Shown: positions 23,701-32,547, numbered from the stretch's first letter. The stretch: 64,000 nucleotides of DNA from Symbiodinium natans (GCA_905221605.1 CAJNDS010002209.1:1-64000), one strand, 5' to 3'. The notes: generated from the letters alone by a model not told the origin. Program-made: numbers and translations.

Positions 23701-23790
23701 AAGTCAGCGCCCCGTGAGGATGCCAGCAGGTGAGGTACCTTGTGGATTTGACGGCAATGCCGGGTTCTTTTGTTAGGGGTCCAAGAGGGT
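14752..23790 (-). CDS. DGAT2/MGAT-family acyltransferase, exons spread over 9 kb
   Basis: Minus-strand islands read, in order, like the DGAT2 family (Pfam DAGAT), enzymes that acylate di- or monoacylglycerol at the ER. Approximate exons: 23658-23786 (YLTCWHPHGALTFCAAFF, with the catalytic HPHG motif, then LPGLR); 22114-22217 (VGIATLLFRFPMVGEYLTPL, matching the FRIPL.REYL block); 20308-20372 (LLREGRSLALQPGGIPEQAK, the PGG(I/V)xE block); 18351-18462 (NLGFCRLALKHGVPLLP, the KGF.RLAL..G..LVP block); 17885-18008 (GENQVFTTYDWGRQ, the FGEN.(V/L)Y block); 16936-17023 (LFEKFGVCVPLVSPLPNRVT, the LP.RVP.T block); 15455-15569 (GKPLPWPPQEIE, like the VGKPI segment); 14752-14839 (YLLALGRLFGEHA, like the C-terminal Y...L..L(F/Y).EHK). 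Block identity is family knowledge; exact junctions and N-terminus are not resolved. Introns hold telomere-like arrays. Extra open islands of unknown nature lie between the conserved blocks. Confidence 0.72.
14901..15012. mobile_element. Introner-like element, family E
   Basis: Right end GGGCCTACTCGGGGTCCTAG matches the family E end seen at 30.9, 50.5 and 60.6 kb; inside has GTGCGCCCTTTTTGG and CCCAAAAAGGGAACA. Left end diverged. It lies immediately downstream of the last recognised DGAT2-type exon but one. Confidence 0.6.
15295..15372 (+). CDS. Candidate exon with canonical borders, strand ambiguous
   Basis: Plus strand has AG before and GTTTAGGG after an open segment LRTNGFEAVPPHVLQKMRTL. 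The minus strand is also open (HERTHLLQYMGRDRLKSIR) and could be part of the surrounding acyltransferase gene. Confidence 0.35.
16110..16205. mobile_element. Introner-like element, family H
   Basis: Has GGGGTCCTATAGTACGGCAC and AGGACCCCCCAAAGGGACCC. The same layout occurs at 18847-18923 and 51712-51772. Confidence 0.5.
16268..16412. mobile_element. Introner-like element, family I
   Basis: Inverted ends GTTGGTTAGTAGGGAATGG and CATTCCCTGCTAACCAAC. The inside holds TTTAGGG-like repeats and CATACATAGGGCCCTAATTCCC. Related copies at 44977-45076 and 48853-48900. Confidence 0.65.
16765..16896. mobile_element. Introner-like element, family A (left end diverged)
   Basis: Core GTCTACTTATTGCCTGCTTAG, GGACTTCGGGGGCTTAT and AATTGGGGTTCTAAG, with a good right end GTACCCTGAACCTCCAAGTA. 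Lies in an intron of the DGAT2-type gene. Confidence 0.6.
17545..17640. mobile_element. Introner-like element, family A short form
   Basis: Inverted ends CTTACTTGAAGGTTCATGGG and CCCATGATCCTTCAAGTAG around a shorter, different core. Lies between DGAT2-type exons. Confidence 0.7.
18847..18923. mobile_element. Introner-like element, family H
   Basis: TTGGGTCCCCGATATAGTACG, then CGGCACCCTTACAAGGCCC and GGACCCTAATTCAGAGAACTT, shared with 16.1 and 51.7 kb. Confidence 0.5.
19162..19262 (-). CDS. Candidate exon inside the acyltransferase locus
   Basis: Minus strand PLNDLNPRSIQPQLWEVATD, then RREQLAPLP and a stop. It falls between DGAT2-type blocks that are normally nearly contiguous, so it is an insertion in the protein, an alternative exon, or unrelated. 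Confidence 0.4.
19526..19862 (-). CDS. Two overlapping candidate exon frames inside the acyltransferase locus
   Basis: Minus strand reads KARNLDKLKAYLPAPSESSA and further to a stop near 19722. A different frame then reads SNAKTPEENDFTVAEAWADG and on to KCRSWLLEDILAA. The frame change suggests a small intron or a broken gene. No family recognised; the plus strand is also open, less convincingly. Confidence 0.42.
20868..21068 (-). CDS. Two candidate exons inside the acyltransferase locus
   Basis: Minus strand RPVTQSMSDKPSISKELCW (about 21005-21068) and VVFPQEWVDQVVSGASLLSS (about 20868-20960). Both sit between the FRFPMVGEYL and PGGI blocks, where DGAT2 proteins usually have only a few residues. 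Confidence 0.42.
21988..22064. mobile_element. Introner-like element, family D
   Basis: CCTTAAAAACCCTCTAAAAAA, TGTTCCGGAAGATGACCCT and AGGGCCTGCCTAGA match the family D order. Intronic position in the acyltransferase locus. Confidence 0.55.
22225..22790. repeat. AT-rich microsatellite region with CAGGAGGTG units
   Basis: Contains (ATT)n, (TA)n and (ATA)n runs. The phrase CAGGAGGTG recurs at about 22227, 22309 and 22397, each followed by A/T-rich sequence with ATGATTATT. No coding signal; it occupies an intron between DGAT2-type exons. Confidence 0.8.
22990..23078. mobile_element. Introner-like element, family C
   Basis: Right part GTAAGGACTGTCAGTACAAG and GGGGGAACATCCCAA match family C. The left half has GACTGACAGCCCTTCACAGG and lacks the outer end. 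Confidence 0.6.
23222..23313 (-). CDS. Candidate exon inside the acyltransferase locus
   Basis: Minus strand SGDVTVPCTEGCSIHDGRLP continues GSAQLVCPKLN, Cys-containing and protein-like. Position between the HPHG and FRFP blocks does not fit a simple DGAT2 order. Confidence 0.42.
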
Positions 23791-23924
23791 TTAGGGTTTA
23801 GGGTTTGGGGTTTGGGGTTTGGGGTTTTGGGGGGTGTAGGGTTTAGGGTTTAGGGTTTAGGGCTTAGGGGTTTAGAGCTTCTGGGGCTTCCGCCCTATGT
23901 GATTTTGTCGGGGGCTTCCCCAAG

Positions 23925-24008
23925 GCCCACTGCTCACGAGCACATCTTTGAGGTGTTGGGCTCGGAACCATCAAGGTTGTTGACTTCTATTCTATGGCGG
24001 TTCTTTCG
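23925..24008 (-). CDS. Candidate exon upstream of the HPHG exon
   Basis: After CAG the minus strand reads RKNRHRIEVNNLDGSEPNTS then KMC and a GTGAGC donor. May be an N-terminal exon of the acyltransferase. Confidence 0.45.
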
Positions 24009-24130
24009 CTGCCAAAGCACACGGGATCCCACACCGGCACCCAATTACCCCAAACCGTCAACCGAAGCTGTGGTAGCCCCACAGCTTCCTACACCCTACA
24101 AAGCCTTTGTCGGGATCACTTACATGAGGG

Positions 24131-24322
24131 ATACTTGTGGAGGTTCATGAGGGTACTTAACACCCCAATTATAAGTCTACTTAGAACCTTAGAGGACTTA
24201 GGGGGCTCATAGAGGGTACTTAAAACCCCAATTATCAGTCTACTTAGAACCTTAGAGGACTTAGGGGGGCTCACTAGTGCTGTTATTATTGGGGTTGTTA
24301 TAGAAGTACCCTGAACCTCCAA
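24131..24322. mobile_element. Introner-like element, family A, with internal duplication
   Basis: Left end ATACTTGTGGAGGTTCATG and right end AAGTACCCTGAACCTCCAA. The core segment from ACCCCAATTATAAGTCTACT to GACTTAGGGGGCTCA is present twice in tandem (about 70 bp each). Confidence 0.75.
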
Positions 24323-24430
24323 TGAAGCAAGCAAGAGTAACTGGCTCCCCGATGCCTGGGATTTTAGGCTACAGGGCCTGACTGACTCCATCCAGCTTTG
24401 GGCATGAACCAAAGCGGAATGATGCAGGAT

Positions 24431-24629
24431 GGCCCCTAAAGCCCACTGACTCTGAACAATATTCCTACATATGATCCTCGTAAACCCAATAAGCTTAGTA
24501 GCCCAGTAACCATGTTATAATAAGGGCACATTGGTTACGTTATAAGGGAACCCAGAACCAAACAAAGTGTAAAGGGTACCACTGGGCGACCAAGAAAGGG
24601 AGTATAGAATATCGCAAGAGCCTACCTCG
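24431..24629. mobile_element. Family D element interrupted by a family B element
   Basis: Family D starts GGCCCCTAAAGCCCACTGAC with AACAATATTCCTACATATGATCC. It is broken at CCCAATAAG by a complete family B element (24493-24594, ends CTTAGTAGCCCAGTAACCATG and CACTGGGCGACCAAG). It then resumes AAAGGGAGTATAGAATATCG and GAGCCTACCT. Family B therefore moved after family D. Confidence 0.7.
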
Positions 24630-25470
24630 CAACCTCAAACCCAAACCCAAGCCGCGGCCGGGTACAGCACATCACACCAATCTAACCCCAAACCCAAGAC
24701 TCCAACCCTGAACCCTAAACCCAAAACCTCTCCGCTGTCGCTAAGTACGCTCTACGCACTGTGATTCAATCCTTCCGAGAGGAACCCTAACCCTAAACCC
24801 TAAACCCTCAAAGAGAACTTGTTTAGGGTTTCGGGTTTAAGCCCCAGACCCTGAGCTTAAACCCTACATCTGTACTTAGGGCACGTAACCTGCTTGTAAC
24901 TACCGCGAACCTCAAGGTACTTGGGTCCGGAGGCTGTGAGGGTTTAGGGTTTACAGGTCTAGGTCGCCATGTGCAGAAGAATTTCGCGAAGACATCGAAG
25001 ACCTAAACTAAACTACATCTCCTAAAGCCACAACCCTTAAAGCCTAAACCCTAAACCCCTGACCCCAAAATCCTACACCCTAAAGGGTTTGGAGGTTAAG
25101 GCTTAGGCAGCCTCAACCCTGTAAACCCTAAACCCTAAACCCTAAACTCCTAAATCCTATACACCCTAAACCCTAATTTAAACCCTAAAGTCCTAACCAA
25201 CTCCCAGGCCAGTGGCTGCCGCTCAGGGTCTAAACCTTGGCTGGCGGGCACTGGTAGGTGATCCTAGGCCACCCAAACCACCTTATATATACATATATAT
25301 CTGTATATACATATATATGGGGTATATGAGGAGTGCCCATTTAAGGGCCCATATTAAGCGACTGTAGAACTACGACCTAAGCTGCCTATATACATTGAAC
25401 TTTGCAACTTGCCAACTGTATCTTACAGCACACCCTTCATTACGTTTGAAAACATGCATGCTGGTATAAC

Positions 25471-25926
25471 TTGTGGAAACGTAAAAATGTAGCGACCTGC
25501 AGTCAAATTGCACATAGGAGCGTGCCGACTCAAATTGAAACGCAAAAACGTGGAACGCGTGATGGGTTCAGCACTTGCTCGAACGACAGGGTCCTTCGCC
25601 AGCGCTTGCAATTTTTATTATTGAAAGCCTGTGGTGATGGGACTGAAGCGAGGAAGCTTCACACAGAGGCTTACAAGCACTATTGTTGTTCATACTTTGG
25701 CCAGCCGCAACCTGGAGGCGATGTTTTCAAGCAAACAGGTTCCAAAACCAGTGCTATGTTGCTGACACCAAGTAACCAAATCTTTCTACGTGCGGACATG
25801 TTTACCAACCACCAAGAAGCTGATTGCGCAGCAAATTTGCAAAACATACAAACCCCAAACTTTCACATGCTGTGCATTACAAAGTTTGAAACCAGAGCTT
25901 GGTCACTGGAGCAGGTGCATGAGTAA
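25471..25926 (+). CDS. Hypothetical 151-codon open frame
   Basis: The longest uninterrupted open frame outside the satellite, with an ATG start. It contains LLLKACGDGTEARKLHTEAY and later QEADCAANLQNIQTPNFHML. No family recognised. It lies in an island free of telomere repeats, next to (TC)n and (TA)n runs. It could be a gene, a retrogene fragment or chance. Confidence 0.3.
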   Translation: MWKRKNVATCSQIAHRSVPTQIETQKRGTRDGFSTCSNDRVLRQRLQFLLLKACGDGTEARKLHTEAYKHYCCSYFGQPQPGGDVFKQTGSKTSAMLLTPSNQIFLRADMFTNHQEADCAANLQNIQTPNFHMLCITKFETRAWSLEQVHE

Positions 25927-26130
25927 TCAACATCAGTGGATGCATCGGAAAATCTATACAAAGATGTCAAGCTCTCTCTCTCTCTCTCCCTATCTCACAC
26001 GCTCTATATATATATATATACATGTGTGTACATACATATATACATACAATTTAATATACATATACACTTTGTTTACACGCTTGTAGCAGGACGCATCTCC
26101 AACACGCCATGCAGCCGGCTACGCTGGTTG

Positions 26131-26328
26131 CACCCAAAAACCCTCTGCATGGGGATGTTCCCCCTTGAGACTAACAGTCCTTCTATAAGGATTATCATAG
26201 GGGGTACTGTAATCCCTATTAAGGACTGCTAGCAAAAGGGGGAACATCCCAACCTCTGCAACAGAATGCTTGATACGATACCCTTCCAACCCAGAAAGAA
26301 AACAATAGAATATCCCAAGGTCCGACCC
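26131..26328. mobile_element. Family C element (8-bp target duplication) inside family D
   Basis: A full family C element occupies 26150-26252 with ends TGGGGATGTTCCCCCTTGAG and GCAAAAGGGGGAACATCCCAA. It is flanked by CCTCTGCA at 26142-26149 and 26253-26260. The sequence on either side (AAAAACCCTCTGCA... and AATAGAATATCCCAAGGTCCG) reads as one family D element when C is removed. Confidence 0.75.
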
Positions 26329-26944
26329 ACAAAGTGCTTCGGGTCTCTCAGCCAAATGGGTATTCCCAAAAAAGGGGTACCCTTATCATGCACGTAAAAA
26401 GGATCCCCAAAACCCAAAACCCAAAACCCCGAACCCTTAACCCCCAAAAAGAATACCCCAACCCCCAAAAACCCTAAAACCCCAAACCGTAAACCCCCCC
26501 AAAAAGGGTACCTCGATTTTTCGGAAACCCCCCATAGTTAGATGACGAGCATCGCCGCTGAGGGTCCTGCTGCCACACCTGCACCTGTGCGCTTCAGGGT
26601 TTAGGGTTTAGGGAAACCTCCTAAACCCTAAACCCTAAACCCTAAACCCTAAACCCTAACCCTAAACCCTAAACCCTAAACCCTAAACCCTGAACCCTAA
26701 ACCCCAATGGGTGTAGTGTTAGGAGTTGGCGCAGGAGGAGGGGTTTGGGCTTCTTCCCTCAAAGTTGCAGCCCAGAGCCCAAACAAATGTAGGGTTTAGG
26801 GTTTAGGGTTTAGGGTTTAGGGTTTAGGGCTTAGGAGAACGGGTGTAGGGTTCAGGGCCTACGTAACCCTAAACTCTTAACCCTGGCGACTCCGAGCTCA
26901 GGCTCTGTAAACTCCGAACCTTACCGGCGTATGCTGGGATATGC

Positions 26945-27044
26945 TGGGATGTCCCCCCATATGCTAACAGTCCTTAGTAGGGATTCTCGTACCCCCTATT
27001 ATATATTCCCTTTTTGCGGACTGCTAGTATAAGGGGGGACATCC
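26945..27044. mobile_element. Introner-like element, family C
   Basis: Inverted ends TGGGATGTCCCCCCATATGC and GTATAAGGGGGGACATCC, with TAACAGTCCTTAGTAGGGATT and GGACTGCTAGT inside. Confidence 0.75.
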
Positions 27045-27357
27045 GTAGGGTGTATGCTCTGAGGCCTCCGAACCTAAAGCGCTTAAACCCTCAATAAGCC
27101 CTCGCAAGGGTTTAGGGATCAGGAGATTCTGTAGGGAACCTGCTTCCCAAAGCCCCAAACCCCCGAAAACACGAAAATCACCCAAAGACGGCTAAGCCCC
27201 AGAAACCCTAAAACCCTAAAACCCCCAAAACCCTTAAAGATAACCCTAAAACCCCGAAACCCTAACCCTAAAACCCCTAACCCTACACCCTAAACTCTAA
27301 AACCCTAAAACCCGAAAACCCCTAAACCCTCAATCCCAAGGCGCGGTGTTCGACTCG

Positions 27358-27412
27358 AAGTCGACGCCGACCAAGTTGGCGACGCGACCTCGCAGACTGG
27401 ACTTCTGGTGTT
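27358..27412 (-). CDS. Candidate exon, unknown protein
   Basis: Minus strand SLRGRVANLVGVDFESNT between arrays. A second small open island at 27697-27738 reads KKGSSVSYDKSPGTP on the same strand. Confidence 0.38.
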
Positions 27413-27984
27413 AGGGGTTTAGGGCTTAGTAGTCCTTAAGGAGGCTAGGGTTTAGGGTTTAGGGTTTAGGGTTTAGGGTTCAGGGTTCAGGGTTCAGGGT
27501 TCAGGGTTCAGGGTTCAGGGTTCAGGGTTTAGGGTTTAGGGTTTAGGGTTTAGGGTTTAGGGTTTAGGGTTTAGGGTTTAGGGTTTAGGGTTTAGGGTTT
27601 AGGGTTTAGAGGCTTTTCGTAGATTTCTTGGAAGCTTTTCAGGGTATGGGTTCTTCTAAACCCTAAACCCTAAAACCTCCGGAGCAAAGGGGCGTGCCTG
27701 GGGACTTGTCGTAGCTGACGGAAGACCCCTTCTTGGGTTTAGGGTTTAGGGTTTAGGGTTTAGGGTTTAGGGTTTAGGGTTTAGGGTTTAGGGTTTAGGG
27801 TTTAGGGTTTAGGGTTTAGGGTTTAGGATTTCAGGCTCAGGGCACTTACAGCTTGGCGTTTCAGGCGTCTAGGGTTTAGGGTTGCGGGTTTAGGTTTTCG
27901 GGTTTCGGTTTAGGGTTTAGGGTTGAGGGTTTAGGGTTTAGGGATTGGGGTTTGGGTTTAGAGATTAGGGTTGAGAGATTTCAA

Positions 27985-28093
27985 GATACAGCGCTTTTGT
28001 TGAAACTGCCAGGCCACCCAGCTGACTGCCCAGCCACACAGCCAGCCATCGGGGACCGACTGTAGCGGCGCCTCAAACTGGCAGCAACACTGC
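27985..28093 (-). CDS. Candidate exon, Trp-rich
   Basis: Minus strand is open for about 37 codons including QSVPDGWLCGWAVSWVAWQF. No family recognised. Confidence 0.38.
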
Positions 28094-28139
28094 GGATTAG
28101 GGTTTAGGGTTTAGGGTTTTGGGGTTTGGGGTTCGATCC

Positions 28140-28440
28140 CTAAGGTCCTGAACTTAAACCTTGCATGGTTTATGTTATATTTGTTACAGTTGAACCCTAA
28201 CCGGCTTTAGCGGGTTAAGGGATTTTGTTTCATGGTTCAGTCTTTTGGTATGGAGTGTAAGGCTCATGGCTTTAGGACTTTGAATGGAAAGGGGTGCTAA
28301 CTGTATGGATCCCACTACCGCTAGCTTTTTGAGTAGGGGGGTGGGAGACTTGCAGTTTACGGCGTTCGGGTTGAGAGGCCGAACTTTGTTCCCCTGCTTC
28401 TGCAGGTTTCAGACATTGGGCTAAGCTTCAAGGTGTCAGT
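28140..28440. other. No gene seen
   Basis: About 300 bp of unique, non-telomeric sequence in which no convincing open frame, TIR element or repeat was found on either strand. Confidence 0.5.
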
Positions 28441-28824
28441 GCACCCTACATCACCCTTGAACCTTAAATCTTGCCAAGGGCGAGCTTCTGCTGCCCTAAA
28501 CCCTACACCCTCAACCCGAACCCTCAACCCTAAACCCTACAGGGTTAGAGTACGAAAGTTTAGAGTACTCTGGGTTGAGGGCCGCGCCCTCAATGTTCCC
28601 AAACAGACAAACCCCCACAACCCCCCCCCCCCCCGCCGGAACACGCAGAAAACAACGGAATCAACAAAAAAAAACCATAAACCCTAAAAACCCTATAGAA
28701 CCTGCAAACCCTATAAGCCCTACAAACCCAAAAATCGCTATAAACCCTGCAAACCCTATAACCCCACCCTAAACCCTAAACCCTAAACCCTAAACCCTAA
28801 ACCCTAAACCCTAAACCCTAAACC

Positions 28825-28913
28825 GCCGGCCTTTGCTTGTGGCCCACTTCAGGGCCGCAGACCGCGCGGCGATGAGTGCCCCAGCAGCCGCAGTGCCGAG
28901 GGCACTGGGAGCA
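28825..28913 (-). CDS. Candidate exon, Ala-rich segment
   Basis: Minus strand SALGTAAAGALIAARSAALK continues WATSKGRR, high GC, no stops. Could be a hydrophobic or transit-peptide-like segment. Family unknown. Confidence 0.48.
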
Positions 28914-29362
28914 GATGGGTTTAGGGTTTAGGGCTAGGGTTTAGGGTTTAGGGCTAGGGTTTAGGATTTAGGGCTTCAAGGGTTTAGGGCCAGGGCTTAG
29001 GACTTCTTAGGGATATCTGGTGTGTCTGTTGAGGATTTAGGGCTAAGGGCTGCGGGAGATATGATATGTACATTTAAACAGTTCTTTGGAATCTAGGTCG
29101 GGGAGCTCTTGGGGTCTTTAGGGCCCAGGTATTTTGGGCTTGGAAGGTATCGCGCCGCAAGGGAAGACATTCTAGGGTGTAGAGTCTATATACGGCTAAC
29201 TAGCGGCTAGAACTCGTTCCACGCATGCAGAAACCGGTGTGCAGAGCGTTCTCCAGACAACAATGCATGAATTTAGGGTTTAGGGTTTAGGGTTTAGGGT
29301 TTAGTGTTTAGGGTTTAGGGTTTAGGGTTTAGGGTTTAGGGTTCCCATAAAAAGAATAAGGG

Positions 29363-29530
29363 AGCGCGAAACATCATTGGGGGACTACCCTTTAAGGGGT
29401 ATAAGGATGGAGCCCAAGAAGGGACTCTTGATCTTCTTCCCCTAAATAACCTACTGATATAGTCCCTATACACCTAAGTAGCCCCCCCAAAAAAAAACCC
29501 TAAATAACCCCTAAGTCCCTTTAATAAGGT
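29363..29530. mobile_element. Introner-like element, family G
   Basis: Has GATATAGTCCCTATACACCTAAGTAGCCCC and CCCTAAGTCCCTTTAATAAGG in the order seen at 3.5, 39.8 and 53.5 kb. Confidence 0.45.
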
Positions 29531-29575
29531 CAAAACCCTACGAACCCTAAACCCTAAGCCCTGAACTTTTTGTGG

Positions 29576-29668
29576 GGGCCAGCGATCCATGGCTTGCTTG
29601 GCTGGATCTTTTCTGACCTTTCGGCTCAAGGCGAGCCTTTTGGCTTGGGTTTCTGATACACCATAAGT
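29576..29668 (-). CDS. Candidate exon, basic protein
   Basis: Minus strand AKRLALSRKVRKDPAKQAMD continues RWPPQK; Lys/Arg rich and stop-free. Family unknown. Confidence 0.5.
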
Positions 29669-29680
29669 TTAACGGACTCA

Positions 29681-29756
29681 ACACTAACAGTCCTTAATAG
29701 GAATTCGAATCGGGGGTACTGTACTCCCTACTGAGGACTGTTAGTGTAAAGGGGAG
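29681..29756. mobile_element. Family C element lacking outer ends
   Basis: Inner inverted repeat CACTAACAGTCCTTAATAGG and GAGGACTGTTAGTGTAAAGG of family C without the GGGATGTTCCC ends. Confidence 0.6.
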
Positions 29757-29887
29757 CCCTAAACCCTAAACCCTAAACCCTAAACCCTAAACCCTAAACC
29801 CTAACCCTAAACCCTAAACCCTAAACCCTAAGCCCTAAGCCCTAAACCCTAAACCCTAAACCCTAAACCCTAAACCCTAAAGCAGTA

Positions 29888-29990
29888 AGTAGCGGGCAGC
29901 GTGCGCAGCTGTGTCCCGGCCATGGCTCGACGTAGGCGAGCGAGATGCTGCAGCAATTGCGGAAGTAGGCTCTTCAGACTTCGATCTGCT
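29888..29990 (-). CDS. Candidate exon, unknown protein
   Basis: Minus strand RSKSEEPTSAIAAASRSPTS continues SHGRDTAAHAARY to the array. Low-complexity Ser/Ala composition. Confidence 0.4.
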
Positions 29991-30238
29991 AAGGTGTAGT
30001 CTACTACATATATATATGTATATATATATATATGTACATATATGTATCATATATATATATATAGAGGTATATGTTTGCTATGTGTTCGTTCAACCCCTCA
30101 ACCCTCATCTGAAGCGTCTAAATAAAAGCTAGTCTGACATGGACCGAGAAGGTGTAGTGTTAGGGTTGAGGGAAGCACCCAGTATGTCCGTCGCAATCGG
30201 CGGCACCAGTGGGCGAGAATTAGTTGCGGGTGCAGTAC

Positions 30239-30555
30239 ATGGCCCTCATTGCGTCCGACATGTTGCCTCTGCTGTCATGCACGCTCAAGCAACATTGGCT
30301 TCGAGGTATCACAGGACTCACCCGTAGCTGTTTAATGGCGGCACCTTGTCTTCTGGCACTGGTCTGTCAAATATATCCAGACTACCTGCCCCTGGAAAAA
30401 TGGTTAAAAGAAGCTGGCAGTCCAGGTGCAGCACCTAAGTTCCGGGCTTTGCGTTTAGACGGTCATGAGTCGCCGCGGGAGTCTACGCCACCCAGCTCAC
30501 CTCCCCTTGTACTAAACAGCGGCTACCACTCGACTATTTGGACAACATCCTACGA
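30239..30555 (+). CDS. Candidate plus-strand exon ending at an introner
   Basis: From an ATG at 30239 the plus strand is open with LMAAPCLLALVCQIYPDYLP then LEKWLKEAGSPGAAPKFRAL. A family A element starts at 30556 and would form the following intron. One of the few places where plus reads better than minus. Family unknown. Confidence 0.4.
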
Positions 30556-30663
30556 CTACTTGGAGGTTCATAAGTGCCCCTGTACGTACAGAGTAACTAC
30601 GGCTCTAATCTCGTTTAGGGTACTTGCAACCTTACTGATAAGTACCCATGAACCTTCAGGTAG
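30556..30663. mobile_element. Introner-like element, family A
   Basis: Ends CTACTTGGAGGTTCATAAG and AAGTACCCATGAACCTTCAGG. Directly abuts the open segment on its left. Confidence 0.7.
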
Positions 30664-30835
30664 GGATTGAAAAAACTCAACCGGAACCCCAAACCCGAAA
30701 GAAGAATCCGCAATCTTGAGAGGGCGCAGGGTTTTGGGGTTTAGGAATTGAGAGCCACACCCTAAGCCCTAAACGAGCCGCTGCGTAGGGTTTGGGGTGA
30801 GGGCAGTTGCGGTTCATGGGTCAGGGCAAACACAA

Positions 30836-30943
30836 CTAGACCCAGGAGTAACATAGTTTTGGTTTTAAGGGGATTATAAAGGGAACCGAAACCCTTAAAC
30901 AAAAAGGGAAGAAGGGCCTACTCTGGGTCCTAGTCATGCATCC
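30836..30943. mobile_element. Introner-like element, family E
   Basis: Inverted ends CTAGACCCAGGAGTAAC and GGCCTACTCTGGGTCCTAG around AAGGGGATTATAAAGGGAACC and AAAAAGGGAAGAAG. Confidence 0.75.
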
Positions 30944-31077
30944 GGGGGCAGTAACTGTGGCTCCAGTTCTCTCACTGCATGCCTCAAAGCTTAGAGTCTT
31001 CAGGGTTTGGGTCTTAGGGTATTTAGGATTTTTTCGGGAACTTTCCAAAAGTCGCGAGGTTTTAGGCGCCCGGCCCT

Positions 31078-31140
31078 TCTGCAATCACAGCCAGGACGGT
31101 GTAGAAGTGATACATCGTGAGCATGCCCTAGAGGGGCTTC
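31078..31140 (-). CDS. Candidate exon, hydrophobic segment
   Basis: Minus strand GMLTMYHFYTVLAVIAE after a CTAG acceptor. It resembles the exon at 47155-47220 (GLVTVYHLYTVDRLAG), suggesting two members of one family in the window. Confidence 0.45.
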
Positions 31141-31357
31141 AGTTTAGGGTTTGGGGTTTAGGGTTTAGAGTTTAGGGTTGGATTTAACAGGTTGAAGGAG
31201 TTACAGGTCGACCCTCCTCAGATCTCATACACTAAACCTCACGCTTGCAGCAACACTTGCTAACAGCAACAGCCCCGGAAAAATAAAAACAAACACAAGG
31301 AACAACAACGACGACACAAAAACAGCTTGCAGAACTCCCACTTCCCTGTGGGGTTTA

Positions 31358-31461
31358 GGCCTCAGGCTTCATATTGGGGGGCAGGTCGCTGTACCTTTCG
31401 CGTTCGGGAATCTCCTTACGGGGAAAGCAAACGTGTCTGTGAAGGAATCCTAGTTTCGAAA
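31358..31461 (-). CDS. Candidate exon, unknown protein
   Basis: Minus strand SKLGFLHRHVCFPRKEIPER then ERYSDLPPNMKPEA and a stop. Charged and protein-like. Confidence 0.5.
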
Positions 31462-31604
31462 AAACCCCTAAACCCTGCACCATAAACCCAAACCCCAAAC
31501 CCCAAACCCCAAACCCCAAACCCCAAACCCCAAACCCCAAACCCTAAACCCTAAACCCTAAACCCAAGCCCTACACATACCCCAAAAACCCAAAAGGGGG
31601 TGCA

Positions 31605-31680
31605 TGAATTCCGTGGGGCCCGGTCCTTGAAGGAGGGCGAGTTCTCGATGTGGTAGCGGTAGCTGTCGAAAGTCACCTGT
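31605..31680 (-). CDS. Candidate exon, unknown protein
   Basis: After CAG the minus strand reads VTFDSYRYHIENSPSFKDRA. The YRYHIENS stretch recalls glycosyltransferase-like segments, but that is only a guess. Confidence 0.5.
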
Positions 31681-32031
31681 CATGGGGCCCTACCTTGGCA
31701 CCCTAGGGTTTAGGGTTTAGGGTTTAGGGTTTAGGGTTTGGGGTTTGGGGTTTAGGGTTTAGGGTCTGGGGGCCCTTTCTTGAAAAGGGAGTATAAGGGC
31801 CATAGCAGGAATACATTGAAGCAATCTCATGAGGGTACATCCTCAGGGGTCCGAGCATGACGCCATTTGAACTTGAGTATTCTAAGGACTCCGGGGGAGA
31901 TCTGTCACTGCTCGGGTTTAGGAGTTTACTGCCCCCAATCTTTAAAGCGGTGCCCTAAACCCTAAACCCTAAACCCTAGAGCCTAGACCGTAGACCCGAG
32001 ACCCTAGACCCTAAACCCTAAACCCTAAACG

Positions 32032-32118
32032 GCATTAAAGAGGTTTTCCTTTCTGAACACAGGCGAACCACGATGCTTTGCATCCGTCTCGCTGGCACCC
32101 ACATAACGACCGCGGGGA
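32032..32118 (-). CDS. Candidate exon, unknown protein
   Basis: Minus strand AVVMWVPARRMQSIVVRLCS continues ERKTSLM. Stop-free between arrays. Confidence 0.48.
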
Positions 32119-32289
32119 GAGGGGGTTTGGGGTTACGGTTGAGGGTTGAGGGTTTAGGGCATGGGGGCTGAATGCCCAGCCCCAAAAAGTTAACCTTTGT
32201 ACAAAGCAGGATGCTAACCAACAAGTTTGAAGGATACCTACCCAGTCCCTGAAAAACTTAGCAAACCGGAACCCCAAAAATTGAACAGA

Positions 32290-32547
32290 GTTTGGGGTTT
32301 TGGGCTGATAGAAATTGCACAGGGTTTGTGTCCGGGGTTTTGACCAGGTTCGGGACGGGTGTTGACCGGGTTTTTGGGCGGGTCTTGACACGCTTTTGAT
32401 GAGCTGCTTTTGCCTTCTGGAAATTGTATAGGGCTTGTGTGAGCGAGTTTTTGCTTTGGAGACAGGAATTGTAAACGTCTCGTGCACGTATGCTGTGGGC
32501 GAAGGTTTTGAGTTTTGACCGAAAGTGTTGAGCGAGCTTTCTGTCAA
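32290..32547 (-). CDS. Weak minus-strand open frame
   Basis: Open frame with ATG near 32547 reading TESSLNTFGQNSKPSPTAYV and a basic, Pro/Gln-rich continuation. It runs into other-frame exon sequence near 32118, so it is doubtful as a single exon. Confidence 0.2.
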
